Source of the DNA: Pseudorhodobacter sp.
GTDB taxonomy: Bacteria; Pseudomonadota; Alphaproteobacteria; Rhodobacterales; Rhodobacteraceae
Assembly (NCBI GenBank): GCA_024641255.1
Contig: JAHEDL010000090.1
Location: 1 to 5,947 of the forward strand
Direction of reading: 5' to 3'
Length of the DNA stretch: 5,947 nt
The notes under the pieces were generated by a model. The model worked only from the letters and a program-made list of their open reading frames with translations, made no database searches and was not told the DNA's origin. Numbering within the stretch: the stretch's first letter is position 1; every line of letters begins with the position of its first letter. The position numbers and the translations under genes were made by a program. Positions 4,143 through 5,947 of this stretch are shown piece after piece.

Positions 4143-5947
4143 TCTTTTTCCACTACAACACCCAAACCCGTGTTGCCATCCGACCCGGCCTGCGCGCGCA
4201 GGGTGATGGATTTGCTAAGATCAAGGTTCAGGTTGATCTGGCTTTGGCCCAACTGATCCAGCGTCACTTCAGAGTAGATATTCTTGCCCAGATATTTGCC
4301 TGCGGTAAGCGACGTACCGCCCGCCGCATCGGTTTTCACATCCAGATTGTCCAGACCAAAGCCCTTGCGCAACCGGCTAACCACGCCTTCGCCACCTTTA
4401 CCGGCCAGCGTTGCCACCGCATTGGCCAGTTGCAGCGCCTGAAACGCCGAAAGATTGGTCAGGCTTTGTCCGAACAACAGCTGCGCCAACACTTCCTCCT
4501 CTGGCAACTCCGGGGAAGAGGTAAAGCTGACAACGGGTTCGGTCGCGGGCCCGGTGATCGAAACCCCGGTGGTGATGCCATCATTTTCGGTGCTGGCCGA
4601 AATTGTCAGATAGGGCACCAGTTCGCCCTGCATTTCCAGCGTCGCCTGATCAAGCACCAGTCGCTTGCCCAAAATCTCTAGCCGCCCGCGGATCAGGTTG
4701 AAGGCACCAGCGGGGGCCACAGCGGTGGTGCTGCCCAAAAGCCGCAACTCGCCCCCCAGTTCGGCATCCAGCCCACGGCCCCGCACGAACAAACGGCTGG
4801 GCGCGGAAAGCGTAACGTCCAACCCAAAGCCGCGCACAACGCCGCGCACCGCACCCCCGGTGGCAATAAGCCCAGCGCGCAACCGCGTTGCATGCACTGC
4901 ACCGGGTTCATTCACATGCGCCAATCCGGGCAGGCCGCCCGCACCGCCAAAGCCAGTTGACGGCACCCGAAGTTCGGTTTCGGTCAACGCGATTTTGCCC
5001 GCAATCATTGCCCCACCCAACAACGGGCCCTGCACCGTCAGCCCGCCGTTCAGCGTAGCTTCGTAAAGATCGGGGTCGCGCAGTGTTGCGTGGTTGATAT
5101 CGACCGCTAGATCGCCATTGAACGGTGCCGCCAAAGACGCGGTTCCGTTCAGTGAAATCTGCCCGCCCGATGAAACCTGCATCGTGCTGGCAATCACCGC
5201 ACGCCCCCCGGAAAGATCGGCCTTGGCGGTGATCGCTTGAAAGGCAAAGTGCAATGTCGGGTCAGCCAAACGCCCCTCTGCCAAGGAGATCGGACCGGAA
5301 AGCGATGTCAGCGCCAGCGGACCTTTCATTTTCAGATCAAAGCGCAATGCGCCTGAAATAGCTCTTGGCGCGATGAAAGCATTGGCCAGCGCCGCTTGTG
5401 CCGTGCCTTTGATGGCAAGATCGGCACTGCTAAACCCCGGCGCTATGCGGCCTTTGACTGTGGCGTTTATCTGCCCCGGGCCTTTGCCCGTCAGGTCCAA
5501 TTGCAACCCGGCTTTATCCTGAACCGCCGTGCCCGCGACGCTGAGCACACCGGGAAAGTTGGGCAGCAGCAGGGCAAGGTTTGTCAGCTTCGCCGTCAGA
5601 TCAAGCTTTTGCTGATCACCCTGCACCAGACCAGTGGCCTCTGCCTCTAGCTGCGGGTTGCGTAAGCTGGCGCGTTCGATGCGCAGCGCGCCAGAGTCCA
5701 GCGCCATATCAAGCCCCAGAACCGAAGTGCCCGTCAGCAGTTTATCCGCCTGAGCTTGCCCCACGCGCAGCCCCTGCCCCTGCGCCGTTAGGGTCACCCG
5801 CCCTTTGGCCAAAGTGCCAGTCATATGGGCGTTGCCGGTTAGCGCGCCGCGATATTTGCCGCCAAGGCTGGCAAGATCGCTGAAATCCAGCGTTGCCTGA
5901 ATATCGCTGCCATCACTTGCAAGCTTGCCGCTGGCTTCTGCCCGCAG
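4136..5947 (-). CDS. tamB: TamB/DUF490 translocation and assembly module protein, C-terminal part (cut by window edge)
   Basis: The visible 603 residues are the C-terminal portion of a TamB-like protein, which spans the periplasm from an inner membrane anchor and, with TamA, takes part in outer membrane protein assembly and lipid transfer. The reading frame is open to the last base, and I found no stop between 5824 and 5947, so the start lies outside. Family marks (numbered from the window edge) are the many short repeated beta strands, SRLFVRGRGLDAELGGELRL (384-403), GAFNLIRGRLEILGKRLVLD (414-433), SSPELPEEEVLAQLLFGQSL (477-496) and a terminal strand ending VVVEKDY with an aromatic last residue. 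Low cysteine content and Gly/Leu/Thr-rich strands fit a periplasmic beta-groove. An internal Met at 5824 is not a credible start because the repeat pattern continues upstream. tamA probably lies beyond the right edge; this is inference. Confidence 0.93.
   Translation of the reverse strand: MRAEASGKLASDGSDIQATLDFSDLASLGGKYRGALTGNAHMTGTLAKGRVTLTAQGQGLRVGQAQADKLLTGTSVLGLDMALDSGALRIERASLRNPQLEAEATGLVQGDQQKLDLTAKLTNLALLLPNFPGVLSVAGTAVQDKAGLQLDLTGKGPGQINATVKGRIAPGFSSADLAIKGTAQAALANAFIAPRAISGALRFDLKMKGPLALTSLSGPISLAEGRLADPTLHFAFQAITAKADLSGGRAVIASTMQVSSGGQISLNGTASLAAPFNGDLAVDINHATLRDPDLYEATLNGGLTVQGPLLGGAMIAGKIALTETELRVPSTGFGGAGGLPGLAHVNEPGAVHATRLRAGLIATGGAVRGVVRGFGLDVTLSAPSRLFVRGRGLDAELGGELRLLGSTTAVAPAGAFNLIRGRLEILGKRLVLDQATLEMQGELVPYLTISASTENDGITTGVSITGPATEPVVSFTSSPELPEEEVLAQLLFGQSLTNLSAFQALQLANAVATLAGKGGEGVVSRLRKGFGLDNLDVKTDAAGGTSLTAGKYLGKNIYSEVTLDQLGQSQINLNLDLSKSITLRAQAGSDGNTGLGVVVEKDY

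Noticed and set aside
4156..4175. Small stem CAACAC/GTGTTG with an 8-nt loop as a terminator for yihY or tamB.
   Set aside because: The stem is only 6 bp, no T-tract follows on either strand, and it lies within the tamB coding region.
4058..4681. Plus-strand open frame of 207 codons across the yihY/tamB junction.
   Set aside because: It is out of frame with yihY and antisense to the TamB C-terminus, whose signature motifs are clear; no ribosome-binding site or recognisable domain.
1..5947. Search for a CRISPR array, transposon ends, phage genes, toxin-antitoxin pairs, tRNA or other RNA genes, or a new defence system.
   Set aside because: Nothing of this kind was seen; all space is taken by well-known housekeeping-type families, and no gene shows signs of recent transfer.

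Overview
The window looks like ordinary chromosomal DNA from an alphaproteobacterium, most likely of the Rhodobacterales (Rhodobacter/Roseobacter group). The DNA is GC-rich, genes are packed almost without gaps, and every recognisable protein resembles its Rhodobacterales version. No RNA genes, CRISPR arrays, insertion sequences or phage genes were seen, and no stretch above 300 bases lacks a gene. The family assignments come from reading motifs by eye, not from a database search.

Left part (minus strand, 1-977): the first 47 codons of ferrochelatase (hemH) run off the left edge. Behind them, 47 bp upstream, is a complete NDUFAF5/BioC-like methyltransferase gene in the same direction. The methyltransferase has lost the glycine-rich SAM-binding motif although the rest of the fold is well kept.

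Middle part (plus strand, 1002-4142): comF starts only 24 bp from the methyltransferase start, head to head. It is followed by a tight group: grxC (glutaredoxin 3), a Nit1/Nit2-type amidase, a MarR-family regulator and a YihY/BrkB-family membrane protein. grxC/amidase and amidase/marR each overlap by ATGA, and marR/yihY are 8 nt apart, so these four are almost certainly one operon. grxC with a possible deaminated-glutathione amidase points to thiol/glutathione housekeeping. The MarR protein may control the unit. A candidate promoter and an inverted repeat that covers the grxC ribosome-binding site lie between comF and grxC.

Right part (minus strand, 4136-5947): the C-terminal 603 residues of a TamB/DUF490 protein, convergent with yihY and overlapping its 3' end by 7 nt. 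Its 5' part lies beyond the right edge.

No previously undescribed system is evident. The points most worth checking are the degenerate methyltransferase, the inverted repeat at the grxC start, the near-leaderless head-to-head start region, and the pairing of a thiol-repair operon with a MarR regulator and a YihY protein beside tamB.
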